64,000 nt of DNA from a gamma proteobacterium symbiont of Taylorina sp. (GTDB lineage: Bacteria > Pseudomonadota > Gammaproteobacteria > GRL18): assembly GCA_025655455.1 (NCBI GenBank), contig JAHXIV010000017.1, forward strand, positions 58,665-122,664. Reading direction: 5' to 3'. The notes under the pieces were generated by a model. The model did no database searches, was not told the DNA's origin, and saw only the letters and a list, made by a program, of their open reading frames with translations. The position numbers and the translations under genes are program-made. Shown piece after piece: positions 43,507-53,346 of the stretch; within the stretch, counting starts at the first letter, position 1; each line of letters starts with the position of its first letter.

Positions 43507-46500
43507 ATGTATAGAATGCTTTTTTTATGCCTCTTATTAATAAATAATGCTGTCTTCTGCTCACAGGAAAGAAAGTCAGAAGAAAATGCAAGGGTAATTT
43601 CTTTTCCTGAAAACAACATTAAGCTAACACCACAGGAACAAATATTTATTAAAGAACATCCGCAGATTGTATTAGCCAGCGGCAGTTCATTTGAACCTTT
43701 TACTGTTTTGAATCCAAATGGCAGCATTAGTGGCTTTGATGTTGATGTAATGTCTTTAGTGACAAAAAAATCTGGTTTAAATGTAGTTTTTTCTCTGGGG
43801 AAGTGGAGTGAAATTCAGGAAAAAGCACTAAAAAGAGAATATGATGGTCTTAGTTCTACCGTTATTACAGAATCACGTAAACAGCATTATAATTTTTCTG
43901 TCCCATATCTAAAATTGTTTTTTTTTGCCTTTGTTAAAAAAGGTAATCCTCAACATATATATAAATTGAAGGATCTTGATGGTAAACGCATCGCACTTCA
44001 GAGAGGAAATCTTGCTTTTGAAAAACTAGCACACAATTTAGGGAAAAATTTTAAGTATGTTTATTATGACACCATTCATGATTTGATACTGGCCGTAGTC
44101 TCGGGAGAAGCAGATTTTACCATTCTTGATGAATCAGCCCACTATATTGCACAAACACTGGGTCTATCAAATTCAGTGGAAGAAGCCTTTGCGATTGATA
44201 AAAAACCTTCTGAGCTATTTTTTGCATTACGTAACGATTATCCTGAACTTTTGAGTATTATTAACAAATCATTACAGTCAATATCCAAAATAGAGCTATT
44301 GGAAATCAGAAGAAAATGGTTTGGAAGAAATGGAAGATCTCAATTAAACCTGCAAAATATGCGACCTCCTAATTTAATTTTGTCTCAAACAGAAAAAAAC
44401 TTTATTGCCTCTCACCCTGTAATGACTGTCGCTAATGAAATGGATTGGCCTCCTTTTGACTTTAATGAATTTGGTAAGCCTAAGGGACTTGCAATTGATC
44501 ACATTAAGCTACTAGCTGAAAAAGCTGGATTTAAGATTAAATTTATTAACCATTTAACATGGGATGAGTTGTTAGGGCGTTTTAAGAAAAAACAGATAGA
44601 TATTATTCCTGGACTTTATCGTAATAAACAGCGTGAATCATTTACTCTTTATACTCCAGCTTATTTCAGGGGCAAACTTGGAATTTATTCCAATAATAAT
44701 TTATCCATTCATAGCCTGAGTGATCTCGAAGGGAAGCATGTTGGTATCCAAAAATCACACGGTGCGATTCCTATAATAAAGGAAAAAGCTCCTAATATTC
44801 ATTTGTTAGAAGACTCCAGCCCTGAAAATCTGGTTAAGATGCTAGCCACAGATAAATTAGATGCAATTATTGGCAACCCATTACTTTTTTCTTATTTTGC
44901 CAAAGAAAACCAAATCTCCAGTTTAAAACTATCTCACTATATAGAGATGACTAAAGATGAGCAATTCAATATTTCGTTGCATATTGGTGTACGAAAAGAC
45001 TACCCGATTTTGCACCAGATTCTGACTAAAGCGATGACATCTGTCAGTGATAAAGAAATGATGGTTATAGAAAATAAGTGGCATAATACAAAAAACACAC
45101 CAGAAACAGCAATTTTTCTAACCCCTGAAGAACAGGCTTTTATTGCAAAGCACTCGTTGATAAAAGTTTCTAATGAAATGGACTGGCCTCCTTTTGATTT
45201 TACTATAGGCAAAGAACCTCAGGGCTATAGTATAGAGATGCTAAAGCTACTGGCCAAACGTATTGGTATTCGTCTGGAGTTTATAAATGGTTATACCTGG
45301 AATGAACTATGGGAGAAGTTTAAACGTAAAGAACTGGATCTTGTTCATCCCGTGTTAGTTACTGATGAGCGTAAGAAATATGGCCTTTATACCAGCCGTA
45401 TGTATAGTGGAAGACAGATATTTGTTACTCGCAAAGAAGCTCCAAAAATTGATAATTTTAACCAATTGCAAGATAAAGTTTTTGCTACACCTAAAGGATG
45501 GGCTTTAACAACATATATACAAAAACAATACCCACAGCAGCAGTTATTGTTGACCGATTCAATCAGTGAGGCTCTTGATGCTGTTAGTAACAGTCTGGCC
45601 TATGCTACAGCTGATAATAATGCTGTCATCGGTTACCAGCTCAATAAAAATATACGCAACGATCTTAAAATTAATGGCTGGTTTCGCCAATTTGATCAGG
45701 AACATAAATATAATCTACATTATTTAATTCGAAAAGATTGGCCGTTATTGCTTCATATTTTTGAAAAAGCAAAAAATTCACTGACGTCAAGTGAACTTTC
45801 AGCTATGCAAAACCAATGGTTTGGAGAGACAAAAATATTTCAATCTATTGGTACAAATCAGGTATCACTTACAGGGCAGGAAAGAGATTATCTGAATGGC
45901 AAAAAAAATATTTCATTCTGTGTTGATCCTAACTGGATGCCTTATGAGTACCTTGATGATGATGGTAATCATCAAGGAATGGCTGCTGATTTTTTACAAC
46001 TCATAGCCAAGCGTCTTAAAACTTCAGTCTCTTTATACCCTACCCAAAATTGGAGTAATAGTCTAAAAGCCCTGCAACAAGGGTATTGTGATATTATAAC
46101 ATTAGCTAATTCTACACCATCCAGACATTCCTATATGAACTTTAGTACACCATATCTAAGTTTTCCCTATGTCATAGCAACAACCCAGGATAAATTTTTT
46201 ATTGATGACTTTGAACAACATCTGGATAAATCTTATGCTGTCGTGAAGGATTATGCGGTTACTGAAGAATTAAGAAAGAATTATCCAAAACTGCATTTAA
46301 TCGAGGTAGACAGTGTTTTTTCAGGTTTAAAAATGCTTAGCGAAGGAAAAGTCTTTGGCTATATTGGGGCAACGGCCGTAATAAACCATAGTTTGCAAAA
46401 ATATGCTATTTTAGATGTTAAGCTGGCAGGAAAGCTTCCCTGGGGCTATGAATTAAGTGTAGCCAGCCGCAGTGATGAGCCTATACTAGGAAGTGTTATA

Positions 46501-47211
46501 CAAAAAGCAGTAAACTCTTTAGAGAAGAATGAAATAAAACGTATTAAAGATAAATGGATAGCAGTTAATACTGAACGGGTAACAGATTTTACTCTGCTAT
46601 GGCAAGTCCTGTTAGTCATCAGTATCATTTTATCGATAGTTATTTATTGGAATCGTAAATTAAATCATGCCAAATTAAAACTGGAATTTGCACAAAAACA
46701 ATTGAGAAGTAAAAATAGACAGTTAGAGGAAATTTCAGTTACTGATCATTTAACAAGGCTTTATAACCGCATAAAGCTCGATGAGGTACTACAGTATGAA
46801 ATTAAGAGAGCCAATCGTTTATCATCTCCATTTGCTATTATTATTTTAGATATTGATTTTTTTAAACAGGTAAATGATACTTATGGTCATAATATTGGCG
46901 ATCAGATCCTGGTTGAACTTTCTCAAACTCTTACTAATAATCTACGTGAAATTGACATACTGGGTCGATGGGGAGGGGAGGAGTTTTTGATTATTTGTCC
47001 CAATACAGCTCAAGAAGGAGCTATGACACTGGCTGAAAATTTACGTAAAAGCATTGAATTTCATGAATTTCCAGAAGTTAAACATAAGACTGCAAGCTTT
47101 GGTGTTGCAGTCTTTCAAAAGAAAGATACTGCTGAAATTATTATTGAGCGTGCTGATATAGCACTTTATAAGGCAAAAACAAGTGGACGAAATATGGTCG
47201 TTTTAGGATAA
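43507..47211 (+). CDS. Diguanylate cyclase with four tandem periplasmic substrate-binding domains
   Basis: A 1234-residue membrane protein. A signal peptide (about 1-19) leads to four SBP_bac_3 (venus-flytrap) domains, roughly 35-280, 290-540, 540-780 and 785-1020. Each is introduced by a similar LTPxExxFI/YL sequence (domains 2 and 3 share NEMDWPPFDF). TM about 1030-1055 and a short coiled coil lead to a GGDEF domain (about 1075-1234) with GGEEF near 1156, so it is an active-type cyclase. The arrangement resembles BvgS/EvgS sensors with a cyclase output. Domains 2 and 3 look like a recent duplication. It probably senses amino acids or other small ligands and raises c-di-GMP. Confidence 0.93.
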   Translation: MYRMLFLCLLLINNAVFCSQERKSEENARVISFPENNIKLTPQEQIFIKEHPQIVLASGSSFEPFTVLNPNGSISGFDVDVMSLVTKKSGLNVVFSLGKWSEIQEKALKREYDGLSSTVITESRKQHYNFSVPYLKLFFFAFVKKGNPQHIYKLKDLDGKRIALQRGNLAFEKLAHNLGKNFKYVYYDTIHDLILAVVSGEADFTILDESAHYIAQTLGLSNSVEEAFAIDKKPSELFFALRNDYPELLSIINKSLQSISKIELLEIRRKWFGRNGRSQLNLQNMRPPNLILSQTEKNFIASHPVMTVANEMDWPPFDFNEFGKPKGLAIDHIKLLAEKAGFKIKFINHLTWDELLGRFKKKQIDIIPGLYRNKQRESFTLYTPAYFRGKLGIYSNNNLSIHSLSDLEGKHVGIQKSHGAIPIIKEKAPNIHLLEDSSPENLVKMLATDKLDAIIGNPLLFSYFAKENQISSLKLSHYIEMTKDEQFNISLHIGVRKDYPILHQILTKAMTSVSDKEMMVIENKWHNTKNTPETAIFLTPEEQAFIAKHSLIKVSNEMDWPPFDFTIGKEPQGYSIEMLKLLAKRIGIRLEFINGYTWNELWEKFKRKELDLVHPVLVTDERKKYGLYTSRMYSGRQIFVTRKEAPKIDNFNQLQDKVFATPKGWALTTYIQKQYPQQQLLLTDSISEALDAVSNSLAYATADNNAVIGYQLNKNIRNDLKINGWFRQFDQEHKYNLHYLIRKDWPLLLHIFEKAKNSLTSSELSAMQNQWFGETKIFQSIGTNQVSLTGQERDYLNGKKNISFCVDPNWMPYEYLDDDGNHQGMAADFLQLIAKRLKTSVSLYPTQNWSNSLKALQQGYCDIITLANSTPSRHSYMNFSTPYLSFPYVIATTQDKFFIDDFEQHLDKSYAVVKDYAVTEELRKNYPKLHLIEVDSVFSGLKMLSEGKVFGYIGATAVINHSLQKYAILDVKLAGKLPWGYELSVASRSDEPILGSVIQKAVNSLEKNEIKRIKDKWIAVNTERVTDFTLLWQVLLVISIILSIVIYWNRKLNHAKLKLEFAQKQLRSKNRQLEEISVTDHLTRLYNRIKLDEVLQYEIKRANRLSSPFAIIILDIDFFKQVNDTYGHNIGDQILVELSQTLTNNLREIDILGRWGGEEFLIICPNTAQEGAMTLAENLRKSIEFHEFPEVKHKTASFGVAVFQKKDTAEIIIERADIALYKAKTSGRNMVVLG

Positions 47212-47698
47212 ATTATGCGGTCTTTTTTTCAATTAAGTTGTTAATCATCACATCGCTATTTTATTTATTCAAAATATCCACGCAGAGAGTATTTTTTATG
47301 CAAGTAATATTGCTCATTTATCTGCTTCAGCTAAATTACAAACAGCTTTCTTTACTCAGAACAACTGTTGGTTTGGCAGTACTCAGGAAATCATATGTAC
47401 AGCTTATTTTGCCTAATATGTAAACGTCCGATAGTACGAATTATATCCATCTGAAATGACCGAAAATGGCTATATCAAGGAAATTAAAATTTTCAACAAC
47501 TAGCGCAATGGAAAATTAGATAAAATTTTTAATTTACCAATAATTGTATGAATTGAGTTTCAAATGATAATTTTATTGAGTTCAAGTGCTGTTGTTGTTT
47601 CTTATTTCTTTGATTTGGCTCTCGCTCTTTCGCCCCTGGAGAGGGAATGACGTAGGAATGGTTTGGAGTGTGTATTACTACATCATTCCAAATGCCCC
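47212..47698. other. Long intergenic region with possible decayed sequence
   Basis: The region of 487 nt has no supported gene. A frame at 47270-47420 reads SIFYASNIAHLSASAKLQTAFF and continues to a stop at about 47419, but it lacks a start codon and may be a remnant. A weak hairpin (TTTGGAGTG/CATTCCAAA near 47659-47690) lies before the convergent end of the dehydratase gene and may terminate transcription. Confidence 0.4.
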
Positions 47699-49615
47699 TC
47701 AATTCCGAGCACTTTTCTTCTTCAACTCACACCAGAGTAAATCTACAGGTTGATCCTTGTCCGGTACATAGCCAGTTTCACTGTCCAGCAAAATTTCACG
47801 TACCCATGAAATATTAAAATCATTACAGGCTTCATCAAGCAGAGCCATTTTATCATCCATAACGGCGAGTGGCAGCATTTTTTCTTCTGCACGCATAATT
47901 CTCGGATGTTCTGTTGCAGACACATTATCACCGATTAAAAGTTCTTCATAGAGTTTTTCACCAGGACGCAATCCTGTATATTCTATGCTGATATCACCGT
48001 CCGGATTTGACTCATCCTGTACTTCATAGCCGGAAAGATGGATCATTTTTTTTGCCAAATCAACAATTTTAATCGCTTCACCCATATCCAGCACAAACAC
48101 ATCACCGCCCTGTGCCAGAGAACCGGCCTGCAGCACCAGCTGGCTGGCTTCAGGAATTGTCATAAAATAGCGAATAATATTGGGGTCAGTGACAGTCACG
48201 GGACCACCATGCTTTATCTGTCTGGTAAACAGAGGGACAACCGAGCCTGAGGATCCCAGGACATTACCGAAACGAACCATACAGAAACGAGTTCCTTTTC
48301 CGGCATATTTTTTTGCCATTCCCTGTAAAACCATTTCCGCAAAACGCTTGGTCGTTCCCATTACATTTGTTGGACGTACAGCCTTGTCAGTTGAAATCAA
48401 AACAAAGGTTTCTACATCACTCTCATAAGCAGCCTCAGCGGCACGGCAAGTACCGAAAATATTATTACGAATGCCTTCAACAATATTTTCTTCCACAATG
48501 GGCACATGTTTATAAGCGGCAGCATGATAAACCGTATCCACACCATAAGCTGTAAAAATACTTTGTAAAAGCTTTTTATCCTGTACCGAACCCAGTAAAG
48601 CCGTTAGGTGAATAGTTTCTGATCCCTGCTCAACAGATAATAATTTCTTAAGTTCCTGCTCCATGGAATAAAGTGCATATTCTGATAATTCAAATAAAAT
48701 TAAATGTTGTGGTTGATATTTTATTATCTGTCTGCACAATTCTGAACCAATAGAACCACCAGCACCACTGACCAGCACGACTTTGTTTTTTATACAGTGT
48801 TCAAATAACCGGGCATCCGGTACCACGGAATCACGTCCCAGGAGATCTTCAATATCTATTTCACGCAGTTCTTCAATTTTAGCTTTACCACTAACAATAT
48901 CTGCCAGCACCGGAATGGTTTTTACATGCACAGGAAGAGGTTCCAACAACGCAATAATTTTCTTTTTCTGCTGCGCTGACACTGAAGGCATGGCCATTAA
49001 GACTTGCGTAATCCCTTTTTTGGCAATCAGATTTTCAAGATGGCGCGGGCGATAAACTTGCACACCGTTGATGATACGCCCTTTTACTTTTCTATTATCA
49101 TCAATAAAAACAGCCGCTTCATATTCACCACTCTGACGTAATGCCACTAACAACTGTCGGCCAGCATCACCGGCACCATAGATGGCCACGACTTCACATT
49201 CTTTTTTTAGAATAGCCTGATAATAATTCCAGACAATAAAACGCGAACCACCCACAAAAAACAACGCCAGTCCCCAATAGATAAAGGGAATGGAACGGGG
49301 AATTCCTTCTGCTCGTGTGAGAAACACCAAAGATCCTACGATTAAAGCCGAAATAGAAATTCCCTTAATCACAGCAATAATGGCTTCCGTACCCATAAAA
49401 CGTATCACTGAGCGATATAAGCCCAAACGCATGAAGACCAGCATGGTAAAAAGAGTGCCGAAGATATAAACCAGCAGATCACGAATATCAGTGTTGTAAG
49501 GCTGATCACCCCAGCGTAAAACAATCGCCAGCCATAATGCCAGAGGCAACCATACCATATCACCTGCTGCCATAAGAAATTGCTTAAATCCACGTGAGAT
49601 TTCTTTATCAGACAT
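47699..49615 (-). CDS. WbpM/FlaA1-type nucleotide-sugar 4,6-dehydratase, membrane form
   Basis: A 638-residue protein: four TM helices (about 5-125), a CoA-binding-like Rossmann domain (about 128-245) and a C-terminal SDR dehydratase (about 275-600). VSGAGGSIGSELCRQI binds NAD, and LISTDKAVRPTNVMGTTKR is the family catalytic region. Enzymes of this type make UDP-2-acetamido-2,6-dideoxy-4-keto-sugars from UDP-GlcNAc for O-antigen. The ATG at 49642 would add nine residues and overlap further; I prefer the ATG at 49615, which overlaps the stop of the upstream gene by 8 nt. The sugar is probably QuiNAc or FucNAc, consistent with the epimerase at 51298. Confidence 0.93.
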   Translation of the reverse strand: MSDKEISRGFKQFLMAAGDMVWLPLALWLAIVLRWGDQPYNTDIRDLLVYIFGTLFTMLVFMRLGLYRSVIRFMGTEAIIAVIKGISISALIVGSLVFLTRAEGIPRSIPFIYWGLALFFVGGSRFIVWNYYQAILKKECEVVAIYGAGDAGRQLLVALRQSGEYEAAVFIDDNRKVKGRIINGVQVYRPRHLENLIAKKGITQVLMAMPSVSAQQKKKIIALLEPLPVHVKTIPVLADIVSGKAKIEELREIDIEDLLGRDSVVPDARLFEHCIKNKVVLVSGAGGSIGSELCRQIIKYQPQHLILFELSEYALYSMEQELKKLLSVEQGSETIHLTALLGSVQDKKLLQSIFTAYGVDTVYHAAAYKHVPIVEENIVEGIRNNIFGTCRAAEAAYESDVETFVLISTDKAVRPTNVMGTTKRFAEMVLQGMAKKYAGKGTRFCMVRFGNVLGSSGSVVPLFTRQIKHGGPVTVTDPNIIRYFMTIPEASQLVLQAGSLAQGGDVFVLDMGEAIKIVDLAKKMIHLSGYEVQDESNPDGDISIEYTGLRPGEKLYEELLIGDNVSATEHPRIMRAEEKMLPLAVMDDKMALLDEACNDFNISWVREILLDSETGYVPDKDQPVDLLWCELKKKSARN

Positions 49616-50603
49616 GACAACCTGCACGGTTTTTCCACGCAAATAGAATCAGTGGGATATAAGCAAGAAGAAGACATGGTATGAGAATGGAATGAACAAC
49701 ATGTCCTAACCATGCCAATGGTAATAACCAGAATAGATTGATCATTAGAACTCCAAGAGTCACTATTTTATGACCGTATTGACGTGATAAAATTTGATAG
49801 GCATGACTTCTATGTGCCTCATAGACTTTTTCACCTCTGAATAAACGCACCAATAGAGTATAAGTCGCATCCGTTATAAACACAGCCAGTAAAATAAGCC
49901 AGATAGAAAATTCCAGACTGCCATTATTGGCCGTAATCAGTGAAAAAGCAGCGATTAATAGTCCCAGAAAAGCACTGCCTACATCTCCCATAAAAATTTT
50001 TGCAGGAGGCCAGTTCCATATTATAAATCCGGACAGGGCTAGAAACAATGCTATCATTAACTCTGTATTGACAGAATTATTGTCTGAATATATTAATAGT
50101 ATGACACTGAATATTACTGTCATTGCTTCCACTGTCGCAATACCATCAATACCATCCATAAAATTATAGAGATTGAGCAGCCAGACCAGATAAAGCAGAG
50201 TCATGCTCCATAAAAAGCTCACAATCATCCAGTTGTCATTGTCACCCCAGGGAATAATGCCAAGCCAGTAACAGATCCAGGCTGCTGCACTAAAATGGAT
50301 AAGCAGGCGATATCGAGCAGGCACATGATTATGATCATCAATAAAACCGATGATTGCAATACTGGAAAGACCCAGCAAACCATAGAAGATAGTAATTTCT
50401 ATAGAATCCGTCAAAAAAAAGCTGATAAGGGCAAAGTAGAAAGACAAAACAATCGCCAGCCCTCCTCCTCTTGGTGTTGGAATGGAGTGAGAACTGCGTT
50501 CGTTCGGTGTATCAATAATATTATTTTTCAGGGCAAATTGCCGGACATAATAAGTCAGGCTAAAGGACAAAACAAAAGCCAGAAAGTAAATAATTTCATC
50601 CAT
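49608..50603 (-). CDS. WecA/WbpL-like polyprenyl-phosphate sugar-phosphate transferase
   Basis: A 331-residue glycosyltransferase of the GT4 (MraY/WecA) membrane family with about ten TM helices. The Asp-rich GFIDDHNHVPARYRLLIHF, NLYNFMDGIDGIATVEA and MGDVGSAFLG motifs are intact. It starts O-antigen synthesis by transferring a HexNAc 1-phosphate to undecaprenyl phosphate. It overlaps the dehydratase gene by 8 nt. In related loci the NAD-epimerase gene lies directly upstream; here a toxin-antitoxin pair separates them. Confidence 0.92.
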   Translation of the reverse strand: MDEIIYFLAFVLSFSLTYYVRQFALKNNIIDTPNERSSHSIPTPRGGGLAIVLSFYFALISFFLTDSIEITIFYGLLGLSSIAIIGFIDDHNHVPARYRLLIHFSAAAWICYWLGIIPWGDNDNWMIVSFLWSMTLLYLVWLLNLYNFMDGIDGIATVEAMTVIFSVILLIYSDNNSVNTELMIALFLALSGFIIWNWPPAKIFMGDVGSAFLGLLIAAFSLITANNGSLEFSIWLILLAVFITDATYTLLVRLFRGEKVYEAHRSHAYQILSRQYGHKIVTLGVLMINLFWLLPLAWLGHVVHSILIPCLLLAYIPLILFAWKNRAGCHV

Positions 50604-50606
50604 AAT

Positions 50607-50984
50607 TCAGGGAGTATACTTATATACTTTTAAACCGCTAATGGGTTCAAAATGTTTGATATTAGCAGTACAGAGGTTTTCGTCATGTTTAATTGCCGTA
50701 GCTGCCATTAATGCATCACCCATTTCAACACAATGACTCAAGGAAAATTGCCTGACATATCTCCTTGCATTATTAGAAATATGGCTATCAATCTCATATA
50801 TTTTGAAATGAAGTGCTGTTAATAATTGTTCAAATTTTTTTAATTCTGCCTTATTTCGGCAAAATGGAACATATTCCATATAAGTCACAGCAGAAATTGA
50901 TCGTTTAGTTGTTTCTAATAATAGTTGTCTGGCACTTTCTACACCTCTGTCAGCATAGATAAAAATATTAGTATCAAATATCAT
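50607..50984 (-). CDS. PIN-domain toxin (VapC-like ribonuclease)
   Basis: A 125-residue PIN-domain endoribonuclease. The acidic site is seen as D4 (MIFDTNIFIY), E37 (VTYMEYVPF), D90 (EMGDALMAATA) and N108 (TANIKHF). Length and ending LKVYKYTP fit VapC-type toxins. The ATG overlaps the antitoxin gene by 11 nt. The gene follows directly on its antitoxin, inside the polysaccharide locus, and ends 4 nt before the transferase start. Confidence 0.9.
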   Translation of the reverse strand: MIFDTNIFIYADRGVESARQLLLETTKRSISAVTYMEYVPFCRNKAELKKFEQLLTALHFKIYEIDSHISNNARRYVRQFSLSHCVEMGDALMAATAIKHDENLCTANIKHFEPISGLKVYKYTP

Positions 50985-51246
50985 TCAATGTTCTTCTTCT
51001 TCCCTTTCTAATCTCACGCAACTCACTTTCAACAACATCAGAAGAAGCACTAAAATTTGGTCCTTTGTGCATGCCAAAAAACTGATTCATAGCTTCGACC
51101 TGATGAAGTTTATCTTCACCGGAAGAAACAGGCATAACGATACCTAAAGGTTGACCATGATAAGAAAGATTGACGGTTTCTCCCCGTTTTAAAGCATCTA
51201 TCAGAGCCTTATGCTGAGTTTGTAATTGTGTTGCCGTAATATTCAT
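50974..51246 (-). CDS. Phd/YefM-type antitoxin
   Basis: A 90-residue protein with the Phd/YefM start (MNITATQLQTQHKALIDALKRGE) and the beta hairpin VNLSYHGQPLGIVMPV, typical of antitoxins that bind their own promoter. The C-terminal half (about 60-90), rich in charge and Glu/Arg, would mask the PIN toxin active site. The gene starts upstream of and overlaps the toxin gene, and the promoter must be within 51247-51297. Family assignment from sequence character. Confidence 0.82.
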   Translation of the reverse strand: MNITATQLQTQHKALIDALKRGETVNLSYHGQPLGIVMPVSSGEDKLHQVEAMNQFFGMHKGPNFSASSDVVESELREIRKGRRRTLNDI

Positions 51247-51297
51247 ATAAAAACCTATTTAAAAATACATATTTTTAGTTTATAAACCTATCAGGCT

Positions 51298-52245
51298 TTA
51301 GTCAACTATATTCACTGTTTTTTTAATACCTTCTTCAACTGACACATCTGGCTCCCACCCTAATAGCTGTTGGTTTTTTGAAATATCAACCTGTAAGGTA
51401 CCAAATAGCCTTTCATATTCTGACCGACGACCCGCAAGAGCAGTGAGAAACTTCAGAAAACCTCCTGGCAAATAATATAAACGACTCTTTTTACCCAGAG
51501 CCTGAGCAATTTTCTCAAATAATTCAGAAGTTGATAAATCATGAGCATCACTGACCAGGAAAACTTCTCCAACCGCTTTAGGATGGCTCAGACACACTTG
51601 AATCAGTGAACACAAGTTTTGAATATTGACCAGACTTCGGGCGTTTTGAATGCCTGCCAGAGGGAGAGGAATTGATTTATCAACCAGCTTGATAAGACGA
51701 CTAAAATTCCCCTTCACCTCAGGACCATAGACCAGAGGGGGACGTATAATCACTACATCAAGCCCTGTTTTCTGGCCCAGCGCTAATAACTGCTGCTCTG
51801 CTTCAAACTTGGAAACAGCATAAGGTTCACGGGGATTGGGCTGATCATCTGCATAAAAAGGAGTTTTTGAGGTTCTTTCACCATTGACCTTAATCGTACT
51901 CAGATAAATAAAACGCTTCACCCCTGCTTCAACAGCCTGTTTTGCAAGTCTCATTGACCCCAGAGTATTGACTTCACGGAAAACAGTCAGAGGATCGGCA
52001 TGAGTCTCCTGCATCACATGTACTCTGGCCGCCAGATGAATCACTATATCAACGTCAGTCAAGGCAAATTGCCATTGAGTACTCGCATTGATATCACCAA
52101 TAGAGAAAGCATTTTCCTCTGTAGATATTACCTTATTTCCCGAGTTACGATAAGTGTAAACAATATTGTGCTTATTTTTATGCAATTCATCCGCAAGAAA
52201 TTGACCGATAAAACCGCTGCTCCCTGTAATTAGTATCTTTGACAA
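51298..52245 (-). CDS. NAD-dependent epimerase/dehydratase (WbpV/WbgV-like)
   Basis: A 315-residue extended SDR. ITGSSGFIGQFLADEL binds NAD, and the catalytic Tyr/Lys are in YAVSKFEAE, with an LSTIKVNGE Ser-Thr region. This type (UDP-4-keto-6-deoxy-GlcNAc 4-reductase or C4 epimerase) follows the WbpM-like dehydratase in the QuiNAc/FucNAc pathway, consistent with the locus. It is separated from the transferase gene by the toxin-antitoxin pair. The exact product cannot be decided from sequence. Confidence 0.88.
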   Translation of the reverse strand: MSKILITGSSGFIGQFLADELHKNKHNIVYTYRNSGNKVISTEENAFSIGDINASTQWQFALTDVDIVIHLAARVHVMQETHADPLTVFREVNTLGSMRLAKQAVEAGVKRFIYLSTIKVNGERTSKTPFYADDQPNPREPYAVSKFEAEQQLLALGQKTGLDVVIIRPPLVYGPEVKGNFSRLIKLVDKSIPLPLAGIQNARSLVNIQNLCSLIQVCLSHPKAVGEVFLVSDAHDLSTSELFEKIAQALGKKSRLYYLPGGFLKFLTALAGRRSEYERLFGTLQVDISKNQQLLGWEPDVSVEEGIKKTVNIVD

Positions 52246-52257
52246 GTAATTTCTACC

Positions 52258-53346
52258 CTAGTTCAACTCATTAATTTTCTTATAAAAACTCATTGTTTCC
52301 GCATAACACTTATCCCATGAAAAGTTCTTTGCATGATCAACACCTCTGCTGATGATTTTATTTCTCTGTAAATCATCATCAAGTAATGAGAAAGAATCCA
52401 AAAGAGTATGACTATCCAGATATTCAACTAATAACCCTGCATTACCTGCAACTTCAGGGATAGAAGACTTCGCCATGGCAATAACGGGACATCCCGCTGC
52501 CATAGCTTCAATAATAGGAATACCAAAGCCCTCATATTCTGAAGGATAGATAAAACAAAATGCTTGATTATAGAGTTCATTAAGCTGAACGACATCCACA
52601 AAACCAATAAAAATAAATCGTCCGTTTATTTTTTGTATTAAGTGTATTTTTTCTTCTCTTGTTAATGGTGCACCAACAATAACCAGACTAATACTACCAC
52701 AGTTCACCAAAGCATCAACTAAAGCAGAAAAGTTTTTGTACCCGGCTCTGGCACCTACAAACAACACGAATTTTAATGATTTTAAATCATTAATTTGATC
52801 GCTATATTGGTATGTTTCAGCTAGTACATGAAAAGCATCTGATTTACCATTGTGAATCACTTTAACCGGCACCTTAATCTGCGGGAAAAACCGGAATAAA
52901 TCCTGACGTGTATTTTCTGAAATACAAATAATACCAGCGGCATTTTTTATCGCATAATTTTTTTGTCTTAGATGGATCCATTTTGCCAGTCCATGACGAT
53001 AGTATTCATAGGTAAAATCATGAATTGTAACAATATTTATAGCATTTTTGGCGATTCTATAATAGCTTGAATGGAATAGTGATGTGCAAGCAGGTTTACG
53101 TCCGAAAGGGAGATAGCGTGCAATTCTAACCGGGATTTTTGTTTCTTTCTGCATCGGGTTTTGCAGCCTGGCCGCAATCTTTTTCAATGAGTGACCAAGG
53201 ACATGATTTTCTCCGCTTTCAAATTGAAAAACCTCTAAATCAAATCGTTCATCCCTGACCAGACGCTTCAGCAGTTCATGCCAGTAAACAGAGATTCCGC
53301 CCATTTTTTGTAATGAGAAAATAATATTATCCAGTATCACTTTCAT
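52258..53346 (-). CDS. GT1/GT4-type glycosyltransferase
   Basis: A 362-residue GT-B transferase. The C-terminal donor domain has VGARAGYKNFSALVDAL and the EX7E-like FIYPSEYEGFGIPIIEAMAAGCPVI motif, the activated-sugar contact. The N-terminal acceptor part starts MKVILDNIIFSLQKMGGISVYWHELLKRL, with the glycine-rich loop. Its stop lies 12 nt before the epimerase ATG and its ATG overlaps the flippase stop by 4 nt. It probably adds a hexose or mannose to the repeat unit; linkage unknown. Confidence 0.9.
   Translation of the reverse strand: MKVILDNIIFSLQKMGGISVYWHELLKRLVRDERFDLEVFQFESGENHVLGHSLKKIAARLQNPMQKETKIPVRIARYLPFGRKPACTSLFHSSYYRIAKNAINIVTIHDFTYEYYRHGLAKWIHLRQKNYAIKNAAGIICISENTRQDLFRFFPQIKVPVKVIHNGKSDAFHVLAETYQYSDQINDLKSLKFVLFVGARAGYKNFSALVDALVNCGSISLVIVGAPLTREEKIHLIQKINGRFIFIGFVDVVQLNELYNQAFCFIYPSEYEGFGIPIIEAMAAGCPVIAMAKSSIPEVAGNAGLLVEYLDSHTLLDSFSLLDDDLQRNKIISRGVDHAKNFSWDKCYAETMSFYKKINELN

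Noticed and set aside
47238-47423. 61-codon plus-strand frame
   Set aside because: No ribosome-binding site, unusual composition (Leu/Ile-rich), and another frame over the same bases looks more protein-like; kept only as possible remnant.
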